A stretch of 64,000 nucleotides of DNA from JAMXLO01 sp963726125 (GTDB lineage: Bacteria; Pseudomonadota; Alphaproteobacteria; Acetobacterales; Acetobacteraceae). This document shows positions 39,775-50,077 of the stretch, in pieces. The stretch lies in assembly GCA_963726125.1 (NCBI GenBank), contig CAVSBG010000017.1:186001-250000 (forward strand), given 5' to 3'. The first letter of the stretch is position 1. Each line of letters begins with the position of its first letter. The notes beneath the pieces are model-generated. The model was given only the letters and a program-made list of their open reading frames with translations. It was not told where the DNA came from and did no database searches. Both the position numbers and the translations under genes were made by a program.

Positions 39775-40647
39775 ATGGAGGGTGTGCTCCACCAGGTCCT
39801 GTCGGGCATCGCCAATGGTGGCATTTATGCCTCTGTCGCGCTGGCCCTGGTGATGATCTATCAGGCGACGCACCACGTGAACTTTGCTCAGGGCGAGATG
39901 GCTACGCTATCGACTTATATTGCCCTTACCCTGATCAACGCGGGGCTGCCGTACTGGATCGCCTTCGTTGCCACGGTCGTGGTCTCGTTCGTCATTGGTG
40001 TGCTGATCGAACGTATTCTCATGCGTCCGATGATGGATGCCCCGGTGCTTGCCTCGGTCGGCGTCTTCATTGGTCTTTTGCTGATTATCAATGCCAGCAC
40101 CGGCTGGATGTTCGACTACACGATCAAGACCTTCCCGACACCGTTCCCCGGCGGCCCTATGCTGTTCAGCGGCTACGTGTCCGGGCATGAACTCGGCGCC
40201 ACCGCCGTGACGCTCGTGGTGCTGATCGCGGTTTATCTATTCTTCCGCCACACCAAGCTCGGGCTGGCGATGCGCGCCGCCGCATTCAATCCGGTTTCAG
40301 CACGTCTGGTCGGCATTCGCGTCGGCTGGATGCTGGCGTTGGGCTGGGGCCTCGCCGCGGCCATTGGCGCGATCGCCGGCATGATGGTGGCGCCGATCGT
40401 TTACCTCGATCCGAACATGATGGGCGGCATTCTGCTCTATGCCTTCGCGGGCGCGCTGCTGGGCGGCATCGACAATCCGCTGGGTGCGGTGCTGGGTGGG
40501 TTCGCCGTGGGTGTCATCGAGAACCTCGCCGGCGCGTATCTCGTGGGCACCGAGCTCAAACTGACGGTGGCACTGATCATCATTGTCGCCGTGCTGGTGG
40601 TGAAACCGTCTGGCCTGTTTGGCCGCACCGTGCTGAACCGGGTGTAG
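39775..40647 (+). CDS. livH: Branched-chain amino-acid-type ABC permease, LivH-like
   Basis: A 290-residue inner-membrane permease with about eight helices. Early text GGIYASVALALVMIYQATHHVNFAQGEMATLSTYIAL is the LivH signature for residues 15-50. The cytoplasmic coupling loop is AMRAAAFNPVSARLVGIRVGWM, and the end is VVKPSGLFGRTVL. GAGGGGGAC precedes the ATG. It continues the liv set after a palindrome and is followed by livM after four bases. Confidence 0.9.
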   Translation: MEGVLHQVLSGIANGGIYASVALALVMIYQATHHVNFAQGEMATLSTYIALTLINAGLPYWIAFVATVVVSFVIGVLIERILMRPMMDAPVLASVGVFIGLLLIINASTGWMFDYTIKTFPTPFPGGPMLFSGYVSGHELGATAVTLVVLIAVYLFFRHTKLGLAMRAAAFNPVSARLVGIRVGWMLALGWGLAAAIGAIAGMMVAPIVYLDPNMMGGILLYAFAGALLGGIDNPLGAVLGGFAVGVIENLAGAYLVGTELKLTVALIIIVAVLVVKPSGLFGRTVLNRV

Positions 40648-40651
40648 CTGG

Positions 40652-41750
40652 ATGGACCCGCAAGCCACAACGGCCGCGCCGAACATGATGCGAACCGCGG
40701 CTGTGGCAGTGCTGGGGTGGCTTGTCATCGCGCTGGTGCCGACATTCCTGTTCAGTAACTATCACCTGTTCCAGCTCACCATGGTGGTGGTGTATGCGAC
40801 CGCCATCCTCGGCCTCGCTATCCTTACCGGCTTCAATGGGCAGATCTCGCTCGGTCACGGTGCGTTCTATGCTATCGGCGCCTACGTGACCGCGATCCTG
40901 ATGTATCAGTACCAGGTGCCCTACTGGGCCACGCTGCCTGTCTCGGCGATTGTCTGTGCCGGGTTCGGGTTTCTCATCGGATTGCCGGCACTGCGGTTGG
41001 GAGGTCTCTATTTGGCGCTGACCACCTTCGCACTTGCCGTTGCGGTGCCGCAGTTGCTGAAGCACAACGCACTGGAGCCGTGGACCGGGGGCGTGCAGGG
41101 GCTGGTCATCGATAAGCCGGACCCGCCGTTCGGTATCGATATATCCCCGGATCAATGGCTCTATCTGTTCACTCTGTTCGTTGCCGGCGTGCTGTTCCTG
41201 GTCGCCTGGAACATCGTGCGGGGCCGGATCGGGCGGGCCATGATGGCGATTCGCGACCATGCGCTTGCCGCTGAGGCGATGGGCATCGACATTGCCATGC
41301 TGAAGACCCGCACCTTCGCGCTCAGCGCGCTGTATACCGGTGTCGCAGGCTCGCTTGGTGCCATCGTGATACAATTCGTTGCGCCCGACAGTTTCGGCAT
41401 TTTCGTATCGATTTACTTTTTCGTTGGGCTTGTCGTTGGCGGCGTGTCGTCGATCTGGGGTGCCATCTTCGGCGGCATCTTCATCGAATTCGTGCCCAAC
41501 GTCGCCGAGTCGATATCGAAAGTCCGCCCCTGGCGCGGTGTATGGCATCATTCTGATCGCGGTGATGTTCCTGATGCCGGGCGGCGCGGCGGGTTTCTGC
41601 AAATCTCTCATTGTGCGCTTCCGTCGGGGCTCAAAATCGGGTGAACTGCGACCAGCGAAAGTGGGGGATGTGGGTGCCAACAATATTTCGGCTGCGGCCG
41701 GCATGCCTGGTGGCGCTGGGCCTGACGCTGGCGGTAGCGGCAGCCTGTAA
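40652..41750 (+). pseudogene. livM: Branched-chain amino-acid-type ABC permease, LivM-like, one frameshift
   Basis: The partner permease of LivH. It has FNGQISLGHGAFYAIGAYVTAIL, the LivM signature, and the coupling loop MMAIRDHALAAEAMGIDIAMLK. The frame breaks in the AAA at 41519-41521; removing one A gives SISKSAPGAVYGIILIAV followed by MFLMPGGAAGF, the normal C-terminus. The repaired frame ends at 41750, overlapping the next adaptor gene by 83 bases and adding a tail of about 35 unusual residues, so a second small error near 41650 is possible. The total would be 365 residues, against about 320-340 usual. Confidence 0.8.
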
Positions 41751-42894
41751 GAAGCAGAACGCCTACGTCCCGCCGCCGCCGCCGCAAGTGGGTGTATCAA
41801 AGCCGTTACACCAGAAGGTGCTGCCGTATCTGCAATCGACCGGTAATGCCGTCGCGTATAATCAGGTCAGTCTGGAAGCGCGTATCCAGGGCTATCTGCA
41901 AGAGATCGATTATCAGGACGGTGCCGCGGCCAAGCTGGGCGACACCTTGTTCGTCATTGAGCCGGCACCGTATCAGGCGCAGCTTCAGCAGTCGCAGGCG
42001 ACGCTGGCGGCGACACAAGCCGATCTGATCCAGGCGCAGGCTGAGTACACACGGCAATCCACGCTGGGGAAGAGCGACTTCGCCTCACAGTCCGTTGTCG
42101 ACCAGGCGCGTGCCAAGCTGGATTCGGACAAGGCGAAGATCCTTAACGACCAAGCTGGTGTGACGATCGCGGCGATAAACTATGGTTACACCCGCGTTAC
42201 AGCGCCGTTCGACGGCATCGTCACCGCTCATTTGGTATCGATTGGTGGGCTTGTCGGTGTTGGCGGCCCGACCAAGCTCGCCACCATCGTGCAGCTTGAT
42301 CCGATCTACGTCACGTTCAACGTGAGCGAGCAGGACGTGCTGCGGGTCAAGACCGCGATGGCCGCTCGAGGTCTGACTCCGGCCCAGGTCGGCAAGATCC
42401 CGATCGAAGTTGGGTTGATGGACGAGAGCGGATACCCTCACCGAGGCACGATCGACTACATTGCGCCCAACCTCGACACCTCGACTGGCACGTTGGAAGT
42501 GCGGGGCATATTCGAGAATCCGAAGCGTGCCCTGCTGCCAGGCATGTTCACCCGAATTCGAGTGCCGTTGGCGGTCTCCGAGACTGATGCGTTGCTGGTG
42601 CCGGACATGGCCATCGGCGCGGACCAGGCGGGCAATTACCTCCTGCTGGTGGATAAGGACAACGTGGTGCAGCAGCGCACGGTGGCGACCGGCCAGCTCG
42701 TTGGACCGTTACGGGTTATCACCAGCGGTCTGACGGCTGACGACGTCGTGGTGGTATCGGGCAATCAGCGGGCAATTCCGGGTCAGAAGATCGATCCGCA
42801 GGCAACGACACTCACGCCTCCGCCTGCTGCGCCACCGCCGCCAACGGCGACCCCTGCTCCGGCCGCGGCTACCGCTCCTGCCAGCAAGCCCTGA
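41668..42894 (+). CDS. RND efflux periplasmic adaptor, lipoprotein type
   Basis: A 408-residue membrane fusion protein with a lipoprotein-like signal peptide (LTLAVAAAC then KKQ), so it is probably anchored in the inner membrane by lipid. Following parts are VSLEARIQGYLQEIDYQDG (first lipoyl half), a coiled-coil hairpin (TLAATQADLIQAQAEYTRQS), YGYTRVTAPFDGIVTAHLVS (second lipoyl half) and beta-barrel and membrane-proximal parts. It has a Pro/Ala-rich tail. The start inside the livM tail is chosen for signal peptide position. It is followed after three bases by its RND partner. AcrA/MexE-type pumps share this layout. Confidence 0.9.
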   Translation: MWVPTIFRLRPACLVALGLTLAVAAACKKQNAYVPPPPPQVGVSKPLHQKVLPYLQSTGNAVAYNQVSLEARIQGYLQEIDYQDGAAAKLGDTLFVIEPAPYQAQLQQSQATLAATQADLIQAQAEYTRQSTLGKSDFASQSVVDQARAKLDSDKAKILNDQAGVTIAAINYGYTRVTAPFDGIVTAHLVSIGGLVGVGGPTKLATIVQLDPIYVTFNVSEQDVLRVKTAMAARGLTPAQVGKIPIEVGLMDESGYPHRGTIDYIAPNLDTSTGTLEVRGIFENPKRALLPGMFTRIRVPLAVSETDALLVPDMAIGADQAGNYLLLVDKDNVVQQRTVATGQLVGPLRVITSGLTADDVVVVSGNQRAIPGQKIDPQATTLTPPPAAPPPPTATPAPAAATAPASKP

Positions 42895-42897
42895 CCG

Positions 42898-45800
42898 ATG
42901 ATCTCCAAGTTCTTCATCGAGCGGCCGGTGCTGGCCAATGTGCTGGCCATCGTCATCGTGCTGATCGGCTGCGTGGCGCTGTATATGCTGCCGGTGGCGC
43001 AATACCCCAATGTGGTGCCGCCGACTGTGTCGGTGACCACGAGTTATCCTGGTGCCAGCGCCAATACCGTGATGAACACGGTGGCTTTGCCGATCGAGCA
43101 ACAGGTGAACGGCGTGCAGGGTATGCTGTACATGCAGTCCACCAACGCCTCGGACGGCACGTACACGCTGAACGTCACATTCCAAATCGGCACCGATCTG
43201 AATTTCGCCCAGGTGTTGGTGCAGAACCGTGTTGCCGCCGCAATGGCGTCGCTGCCGCAGGCCGTGCAGGTGCAGGGCGTGACGGTGCAGCAGAAGTCCA
43301 CGTCGATCCTGCAGATTGTGTCGCTGACGGCGACCGACCCGCGCTTATGACAGCCTGTATCTGAGCAACTACGCCACCATCAATCTGGTGCCGGAGCTCT
43401 CGCGCCTGCCTGGCGTCGGCAATGTCAATGTGTTCGGCGTCGGCCAGTATTCCATGCGGATCTGGCTGGATCCACAGACGCTGCACGCTCGAGGCCTGGC
43501 GCCGCAAGACGTGATCAACGCGATCCAGCAACAGAGCCAGCAGGTCACGGCGGGTCAGATCGGTGCGCCACCGGCGCCCGCGAACCAGGAGTTCCAGTAC
43601 ACGGTGAATGTCGAGGGCCGGCTGGCCGATCCGACCGAATTCGGCAACATCGTCGTCAAGGTCGATACATCGAATGGTGGCCAGATCACGCGCGTGAAGG
43701 ACGTCGCTCGGGTGGAACTGGGTGCGCAGACCTACTCGCAGGCCTCGGAACTGAACAACAGGCCGTCGGCCGGCGTGGCGATCTTCCAGTTGCCGAATGC
43801 CAACGCCCTGAATGTCGCGGCCCTGGTTGATGCGCGGATGAAGGAGCTGGCGAAGGCGTTTCCGCAAGGGCTGAGCTACAGCATTCCGTTCGACACCACG
43901 GTCTTCGTCAAGACCTCGATAACGGAAGTGTACAAGACTCTGGGCGAGGCTGCCGTCCTGGTGCTTATCGTGATCCTGGTGTTCCTGCAGGACTGGCGAG
44001 CGATGCTGGTGCCTGCGACGACGGTGCCGGTGACCATCATCGGTGCCTTCGCCGCGATGTGGGCGTTGGGATTCACCGTCAATCTTTCGACGCTGTTCGC
44101 CATCATCCTGGCCATCGGCATCGTGGTGGACGACGCCATCGTCATCGTGGAAGGCGTGGCGCACCACATGGAGCGCGGCCTGACGCCGCACGATGCGGCG
44201 ATCAAGGCGATGGACGAACTGTTCGGCCCGATCATCGGCATCACGCTGGTGCTGATGTCGGTGTTTATCCCGTCGGCCTTCCTGCCTGGCCTTACCGGAC
44301 AGATGTACGCGCAGTTCGCGCTGGTGATCGCTGCCACCGCGATCATCAGCGCGGTCAACGCCGCCACGCTGAAACCGACGCAGTGTGCGCTGTGGTTGCG
44401 CGTGCCGACGCCGCCGGAGAAGCGCAACATATTCTTTCGCGGGTTCAACCGCGTGTATGACAAATGCGAAGGCGGCTACGCCTGGGTCATCAGCCACATG
44501 ACGCACCACGCAGGCATCGCGGTCATCGCCGCGCTGATCGTCGGTGGCATAGGCGTGTGGGGTGTCGCGAGCCTGCCAACCGCGTTCATCCCGGTCGAGG
44601 ACCAGGGCTACGTGATGATCAACGTGCAGCTGCCGGACGGCTCCGCGGTGGGCCGCACGCAGGCGGTGCTGGAGAAGGTGACCAAGCTCGCGCTGGCTAC
44701 GCCAGGCGTGGACCAGGTGGTGTCGATCAGCGGCATATCGGTGCTGGACAACAGTGCGACGTTGCAGAACGCAGGCGTGGCCTATGTCATCCTGAAAAAC
44801 TGGAGCGAGCGCAGCAAGTCGGCCGGCACTGATCTGCTGGGGCTTTACCTGCGGATTTCGGCTGAACTCGACAAGATGCCCGAGGCGATCGGCCTGGTTC
44901 TCGTTCCGCCACCGATCCAAGGTATCGGCAATGCGAATGGCTTCACCATGCAGGTGGAGATGCGCGATGGCAGCTTCGACTACGCGAAACTGCAGAACCT
45001 CAGCCGGACCATCGTCAATAACGGCAATAGCCAGTCGGGATTGCAGCGGCTCAGCACGACGTTCCGTTCCAGCGTTCCGCAATTGGAGGTCTTGGTCGAT
45101 CGCGTGAAGGCCGAAACATTGAACGTGCCGGTGGGCGATGTGTTCAATGCGCTGTCGGGCTACATCGGTTCGGCGTATGTGAATCAGTTCAACAAGTTCG
45201 GCCGCACCTATCAGGTGTACGTGCAGGCGGATTCGAAGTATCGCCTCGAGCAGAGCGATATCGAGCATCTGTGGGTGCGGAGCAAAAGCAACCAGATGGT
45301 GCCGCTGGGCACGCTGGTGACGATCAAGCACGATGTCGGCCCGGCGCTGGTGAGCCTGTACAACCTGTATCCCACCGCGGCCATCAACGGTGGCGCGGCG
45401 CAGGGCTTCAGTTCCGGCGAGGCGCTCAACCTGATGGGCCAGATCGCCGATCGCACGCTGCCGCCCGGGACTGGATATGAATGGACGGCGATGTCGTATC
45501 AGGAGAAGGTGACCGGCAATCAGATCATCTATGCGTTCGGGTTCGGATTGCTGCTGGTGTATCTGTGCCTGGCGGGGCAGTACGAAAGCTGGATCGCGCC
45601 GCTGTCGGTCCTGCTTGCCGTGCCGCTGTCGCTGATGGGGCCGTTCGTGACGCTGGGCAGTCTGGGCGTGGCCAACAACCTGTATACGCAGATTGGACTG
45701 GTACTGCTGATTGCGCTGTCGGCGAAGAACGCGATCCTGATTGTCGAGGTTGCGCGCGAGAGGAGAGCGTCGGGCGAACCGATCCTGGATGCCGCGCTCG

Positions 45801-46060
45801 ATGCGGCACGCACTCGGTTCCGGCCGATTCTGATGACGTCATTTGCGTTCATCCTGGGTGTGGTGCCGCTGGTGACCGCGACTGGTGCCGGGGCGAGCGC
45901 GCGTGTGTCGCTCGGTCTGTCGGTGTTCAGTGGGATGATCGCATCGACGTGTCTTGCAGTGATCTTCGTGCCGTCGTTCTTCGTGGTCATGCAACGCTAC
46001 GAAGAATGGCGGAAGGCGAAGAAGAAGAAACCCGCTCCCCCGCTGCCCAGCCCGACGTAA
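42898..46060 (+). pseudogene. RND efflux pump inner-membrane transporter (HAE1 type), one frameshift
   Basis: Second multidrug-type RND pump of the window, 1053 residues after repair. N-terminus ERPVLANVLAIVIVLIG and LPVAQYPNVVPPTVSVTTSY; proton-relay Asp pair in IILAIGIVVDDAIVIVEGVA; ESWIAPLSVLLAVPLSLMG in the second half; end text VFVPSFFVVMQRYEEW-like. An extra T in the TT at 43345-43346 breaks the frame; repair gives TATDPRYDSLYLSNYATINL. Its adaptor is directly upstream. An SDR gene follows after 40 bases. No outer-membrane channel gene is present. Substrate is unknown; both pumps share only moderate similarity in motif spacing. Confidence 0.87.
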
Positions 46061-46100
46061 CCTGGACCGGGGTGATCCCACCGTTCAAGGAGCCCGCTGC

Positions 46101-46907
46101 ATGCTGAGCATGAAGGATAAGGTCGCCATCGTTACTGGGGCCGGATCTATCGGACCTGGTTGGGGCAACGGCAAGGCGACCGCCACGCTGCTTGCGCGCC
46201 AGGGTGCATCGGTCTTCCTGGTGGACATCAACGAGGCGGCGGCGAACGAAACGCGCCAGATCATCGAGGGCGAAGGCGGGACGTGCGCCGTGCATCAGTG
46301 CGACATGCTGATCGCGGCCGCGGTGCAGGAGATGGTGCAGGCGTGCCTCGATCGTTTCAAGCGCATCGATATCCTGGTAAACAATGTCGGTGGTTCCGCG
46401 CCAGGCGATCCTGTGTCGATGCCGGAGGAGGTCTGGGATCACCAAATCGACATGAACCTGAAGACCGTGTTCCTGGGCTGCAAATACGTGCTGCCGGTGA
46501 TGGAGGCACAAGGCAAGGGTGCCATCGTCAATCTGTCGTCGGTCGCGGGGCTGCGCAACGATGGGCACGGCGGGCGCGTGCATGTCGGGTATAGTTCCAG
46601 CAAGGCTGCGGTGATCCAGTTCTCGCGTTCCACTGCGGGTGCGTATGTGAAGAAGGGCATCCGGTGCAACACGGTGGTGCCGGGGCTGATGCATACGCCT
46701 CTGGTGGAATATCGGCTGGCGCGCACTGTTGGCGGCAATGATGCCGCGGCGCTGATCGCGAGCCGCAATGCGCGCACTCCGATGGGGCGGATGGGCACGG
46801 CGTGGGATGTGGCGCATGCCGTGCTGTTCCTGGTTTCCGATGAGGCGAATTATGTCACGGGGACCGAGATCATTGTGGATGGTGGCCTGATCCTGGCATC
46901 GCCTTGA
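46101..46907 (+). CDS. SDR-family oxidoreductase
   Basis: A 268-residue short-chain dehydrogenase. It has the cofactor loop TGAGSIGPGWGNGKATA (longer than usual), a DIN acidic residue favouring NAD, LVNNVGG, catalytic Ser in NLSSVAG, and YSSSKAA with Tyr and Lys. It ends with VTGTEIIVDGGL. The extended Gly-rich loop, with PGWGNG after the TGxGSIG pattern, marks a subgroup I cannot name. GGAG precedes the ATG. It probably works with the carboxymuconolactone-decarboxylase-family gene downstream on an alicyclic or aromatic-derived acid. Confidence 0.87.
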   Translation: MLSMKDKVAIVTGAGSIGPGWGNGKATATLLARQGASVFLVDINEAAANETRQIIEGEGGTCAVHQCDMLIAAAVQEMVQACLDRFKRIDILVNNVGGSAPGDPVSMPEEVWDHQIDMNLKTVFLGCKYVLPVMEAQGKGAIVNLSSVAGLRNDGHGGRVHVGYSSSKAAVIQFSRSTAGAYVKKGIRCNTVVPGLMHTPLVEYRLARTVGGNDAAALIASRNARTPMGRMGTAWDVAHAVLFLVSDEANYVTGTEIIVDGGLILASP

Positions 46908-47012
46908 TGGCCGGAACGATCCGCTGGTCAGGCCCGGGACGTGGTCCGTCCATGGCGTTTGATGGTCGGGCTGACGTTCGAACGATGTGACGTGACGATA
47001 GGGAGACGACAG

Positions 47013-47576
47013 ATGAGCGAACGACGGTTCAAGGAACTGACGCCGGAGACGATGTCGCCGGAGCAGAAGAAGGTGGCGGATGCGATCCAGTCGGGTCCGC
47101 GTGGTGCGGGACTTCGGGGTCCGTTCAACGCGCTGTTGCGCAGCCCGGATCTGTGCGACCTGGTGCAGCGGGTTGGTGCGTATGTACGGTATTCCAGTTC
47201 GATCCCGCCTCGGCTGAATGAGATGGCGATCATCATGGCTGGGCGGAAGTGGACCGCGCAGTATGAGTTTTATGCTCATCGCAAACTGGCGATCGAGGGT
47301 GGGCTGAAGCCTGAGATCTGCGACGCGATCGCGGGCAATACGCGGCCGCAGGGCATGCAGGACGATGAAGTCGTGGTCTATGACTTTTGCTCGGAGCTGC
47401 TGGCGACAGGGCAGGTCTCGGACGCGCACTATGCAGCGGTGACGGATAAATTCGGCGAGCGGGGCGCGATCGATCTGATCGGGGCGGTGGGTTATTATAG
47501 CCTGGTGTCGATGGTGCTGAACGTTGATCGCGTGCCGCTGCCGGCTGGGGAGACACCTCCGCTGAAGCCGATGTAG
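47013..47576 (+). CDS. Carboxymuconolactone decarboxylase (AhpD-like) family protein
   Basis: A 187-residue all-helical protein. LTPETMSPEQKKVADAI and GPFNALLRSPDL begin the family fold; LNEMAIIMAGRKWTAQYEFYAHRKLA is the conserved central helix at residues 70-95, with the His of YAHRKLA. The CxxC of AhpD-type reductases is not present, so a redox role is doubtful and a decarboxylase or hydrolase-like role is more likely. GGGAG precedes the start at 47013; the upstream frame has no family text. It follows the SDR by about 100 bases. Confidence 0.85.
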   Translation: MSERRFKELTPETMSPEQKKVADAIQSGPRGAGLRGPFNALLRSPDLCDLVQRVGAYVRYSSSIPPRLNEMAIIMAGRKWTAQYEFYAHRKLAIEGGLKPEICDAIAGNTRPQGMQDDEVVVYDFCSELLATGQVSDAHYAAVTDKFGERGAIDLIGAVGYYSLVSMVLNVDRVPLPAGETPPLKPM

Positions 47577-47602
47577 TGGTCGGGGTTGGGGCGGCGGGTT
47601 TC

Positions 47603-47654
47603 GCCCCCTCCCCCTGACCCCCTCCCGCAAGGGGAGGGGGAGGATTTGGGGGCA
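47603..47654. repeat. Dispersed C/G-rich palindrome, type B
   Basis: GCCCCCTCCCCCTGACC, then CCCTCCCGCAAGGGGAGGG, then GATTTGGGGGCAG. Lies between convergent genes and can fold into a long hairpin. Very close to the copy at 50984. Confidence 0.85.
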
Positions 47655-47662
47655 GTGTGACT

Positions 47663-48367
47663 TTAGGCGACGCCGATCAGTTCGGCGAGACGGTCGGGGT
47701 CGGCGATCAGGGTGCGGCTGTCGCCGGAATGCACCAGCCTGCCGCGATCGAGCACTACGGCGCGTTCGGTGAATTCGAGTGCCAGGCGCGCGTGTTGCTC
47801 TACCAGCACGATAGCCAGTCCGTCATCATTGCGCAGCCGATGCAGTGCCAGGAGCAGTGCATCGACGATGACCGGGGCCAGTCCCTCCAGCGGTTCGTCC
47901 AGCAGCAGCAGCGACGGATTGCCCATCAGTGCACGGCCGATCGCCAGCATCTGCTGCTCTCCGCCGGAGAGTTGGTTGCCCATGTTGCGTCGGCGTTCTG
48001 CTAGGGAGGGGAACAGATGATAGATGCGTTCGCGTGTCCATCGGGTGCCGTTGCGCGCTGCGACGCTGAGGTTTTCGTCGACGTTCAGGGAGGCGAAAAT
48101 CTCCCGTTCCTGGGGCACGTAGCCGATGCCTAGACGGGCGCGCTGGAATGGCCGCAGACGCTCGATCGACTGCTCGCGGAAATCGATGCGGCCGGCGTGC
48201 AGTGTCGTGTGGCCAACCATCGTCGCCAGGAGCGTCGTCTTGCCGACGCCGTTGCGGCCCAGCACAGCCAAGGTGCCACCATCCGCGACATCGAGCGAGA
48301 TGCCTTCCAGCACGACGGTCTCGCCGTAGCCCGCGGACACTTCGCGCAGGTTGAGACAATCAGACAT
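47663..48367 (-). CDS. livF: Branched-chain amino acid ABC transporter ATPase LivF
   Basis: A 234-residue ATPase. It has GRNGVGKTTLLATMVG (Walker A), YVPQEREIFASLNVDENL (LivF-specific), signature LSGGEQQMLAIGRAL, and Walker B LLLLDEPLEGLAP. It is the last gene of a five-gene Liv operon on the minus strand (livJ-livH-livM-livG-livF order). It overlaps the livG stop by eight bases. It energises uptake of branched-chain amino acids or a related amide or acid. Confidence 0.9.
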   Translation of the reverse strand: MSDCLNLREVSAGYGETVVLEGISLDVADGGTLAVLGRNGVGKTTLLATMVGHTTLHAGRIDFREQSIERLRPFQRARLGIGYVPQEREIFASLNVDENLSVAARNGTRWTRERIYHLFPSLAERRRNMGNQLSGGEQQMLAIGRALMGNPSLLLLDEPLEGLAPVIVDALLLALHRLRNDDGLAIVLVEQHARLALEFTERAVVLDRGRLVHSGDSRTLIADPDRLAELIGVA

Positions 48368-49112
48368 GTTGACGCTCGCCGAGGTATACTTCGCGGACGC
48401 GGGCATCGGCGGCAATTTCGGCTGGTGTCCCTTCGATCAGGACCGTGCCCTGCACAAGGACGGTGATGCGGCGGGCGAAGCGGAACACCAGCTCCATATC
48501 ATGCTCGATGATCAGCACTGCGATGTCGGCGGGGAGCTGGTCTATGACGTCGAAGATGATCGCACTTTCAGTGGACGGTACACCGGCGGCGGGTTCGTCC
48601 AGCAGAAGCACTGTCGGTCGCAGTCCTAGGGCGATGGCGATCTCGACCAATCGCTGCTTTCCGTATGGCAGCGCCTGCACCGGGGTCAGTGCGTCGTCCG
48701 CGATCCGGAGTTGTCGCAGCATTGCATAGGCATGTTCCAAGGTCGTCCGGTGCGCGGCGATGGAACGCAGCATGTCGCCGCTGATGCCCTCGCGTTCACT
48801 GATTGCGAGTGAAACGTTCTCCAGCACCGAGAGGCCACGGAACAGTGTGTTGATCTGGAAGGTACGCCCTAGTCCTCGGCGCACGCGTGCGGCCTGGGGC
48901 AATGCGGTGATGTCGTCACCGTTCAACAGGACACGTCCCGCGGACGGTGCGAGACGGCCGGTGATCAGGTTGACGAATGTAGTCTTACCGGCACCGTTCG
49001 GACCGATCAGCGCGTGGCGTGCGCCCGGTTCCAGGCGGAGGTTGATATCGTTTGCGACGACCAGTGCGCCGAAGCGCTTGTGCAGGCCGGTGGTTTCCAA
49101 TGCGGGTGTCAC
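48360..49112 (-). CDS. livG: Branched-chain amino acid ABC transporter ATPase LivG
   Basis: A 250-residue ATPase. It has GPNGAGKTTFVNLITG (Walker A), GLGRTFQINTLFRGLSVLEN, signature LPYGKQRLVEIAIAL, Walker B LLLDEPAAGVP and switch IEHDMELVF. The open frame extends far upstream, but livM ends at 49109 and the GTG at 49112 overlaps its stop, so translational coupling gives the start (VTPALETTGLHKRFG). Signature and Walker B are LivG-like. Confidence 0.9.
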   Translation of the reverse strand: MTPALETTGLHKRFGALVVANDINLRLEPGARHALIGPNGAGKTTFVNLITGRLAPSAGRVLLNGDDITALPQAARVRRGLGRTFQINTLFRGLSVLENVSLAISEREGISGDMLRSIAAHRTTLEHAYAMLRQLRIADDALTPVQALPYGKQRLVEIAIALGLRPTVLLLDEPAAGVPSTESAIIFDVIDQLPADIAVLIIEHDMELVFRFARRITVLVQGTVLIEGTPAEIAADARVREVYLGERQHV

Positions 49113-50077
49113 CGGAACCGCCGCATTGCTTTGTCGATCAGGCCGAGCAAACCGCCGCGCGCGAACATCACGATCAGCACCAGCAAGAGGCCGATCCAGA
49201 AATACCAGAATTCCGGTTGCAACTTCGCAAGCGTGTCCTGCGCGATCATGTAGACGGTGGCTCCAATGAACGCTCCGTAGAGCCGGCCGATGCCGCCGAA
49301 CACCAGCATGACGACGATTTCGCCGGAGCGCTCGAAGCCGAGGACTGTCAAGCCGACGAACTGTGTCGTTTGTGCCAGCAGTGCGCCTGCCACGCCCGCA
49401 AGCGCGGCCGATATCGTGTAGATCGTGACCAGGCGACGCCGCACCGGTGAACCTATGGCATGCATGCGGATTGTGTTCTCGCGTATCCCCACCAATGATC
49501 GCCCGAAGGATGAATGCACGAGGCGGCGCACGAAGAGCCAGGTCAGGAACAGCACAATCAGGCAATAGATGTAGGCGGTGCGGCTGTACAGATCGAATGC
49601 AAAGACCCCTAGAATCGGATTGATGTCGACACCTTGCAGGCCATCGGCACCGCCGGTTATGAAGCTTGCCTTGTTGGCGAGTTCCGCCAGCAAGGCGGTG
49701 ACGGCGAGGGTCAACATCAGCAGTGTCAGTCCGTGTGTGCGGAGGATGACCAGCCCGGAGGCGAGGCCTACGGCGGCGGCTGCGAGTGCGCCCACCAGCA
49801 GTCCGGACAGTGGTTCGCCCGAGACGTTGGCTGCATAGATGCCAGCGGCGTACGCGCCGACACCGAAGAATGCCGATTGTCCCAGCGTTACGATGCCGGC
49901 GTAGCCGAGCACCAGGTCGAGCGACAGCGCGAACAGGATCATGATCAGGATCTGGCTGCCAAGCGCCAGGTAGTCGCCGAATGCGAAATACGCTCCGATC
50001 GCGAGGAGCCAGGGGAGCAATTCGATGGCGCGCAGGCGGTGGCGCCGGATCAGCGTGTCGACCGGCGATAGTGGCAC
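49109..50077 (-). CDS. livM: Branched-chain amino acid ABC permease LivM
   Basis: A 322-residue membrane permease. It has LGYAGIVTLGQSAFFGVGAYAA (signature), LTLAVTALLAELANK, and the cytoplasmic coupling segment VGIRENTIRMHAIGSPVRRR. The start is a GTG that directly follows the livH stop. It is the third gene of the Liv operon and overlaps livG by four bases. No frameshift is seen, unlike the other livM of this window. Confidence 0.9.
   Translation of the reverse strand: MPLSPVDTLIRRHRLRAIELLPWLLAIGAYFAFGDYLALGSQILIMILFALSLDLVLGYAGIVTLGQSAFFGVGAYAAGIYAANVSGEPLSGLLVGALAAAAVGLASGLVILRTHGLTLLMLTLAVTALLAELANKASFITGGADGLQGVDINPILGVFAFDLYSRTAYIYCLIVLFLTWLFVRRLVHSSFGRSLVGIRENTIRMHAIGSPVRRRLVTIYTISAALAGVAGALLAQTTQFVGLTVLGFERSGEIVVMLVFGGIGRLYGAFIGATVYMIAQDTLAKLQPEFWYFWIGLLLVLIVMFARGGLLGLIDKAMRRFR

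Noticed and set aside
43175..45331. A 718-residue minus-strand frame opposite the second RND gene
   Set aside because: The same type of antisense artefact, rich in His and Arg, with no motif. The plus-strand transporter is conserved.
45987..47630. A 547-residue minus-strand frame over the SDR and CMD genes
   Set aside because: It covers two recognisable plus-strand genes and shows biased Arg/His/Pro composition.
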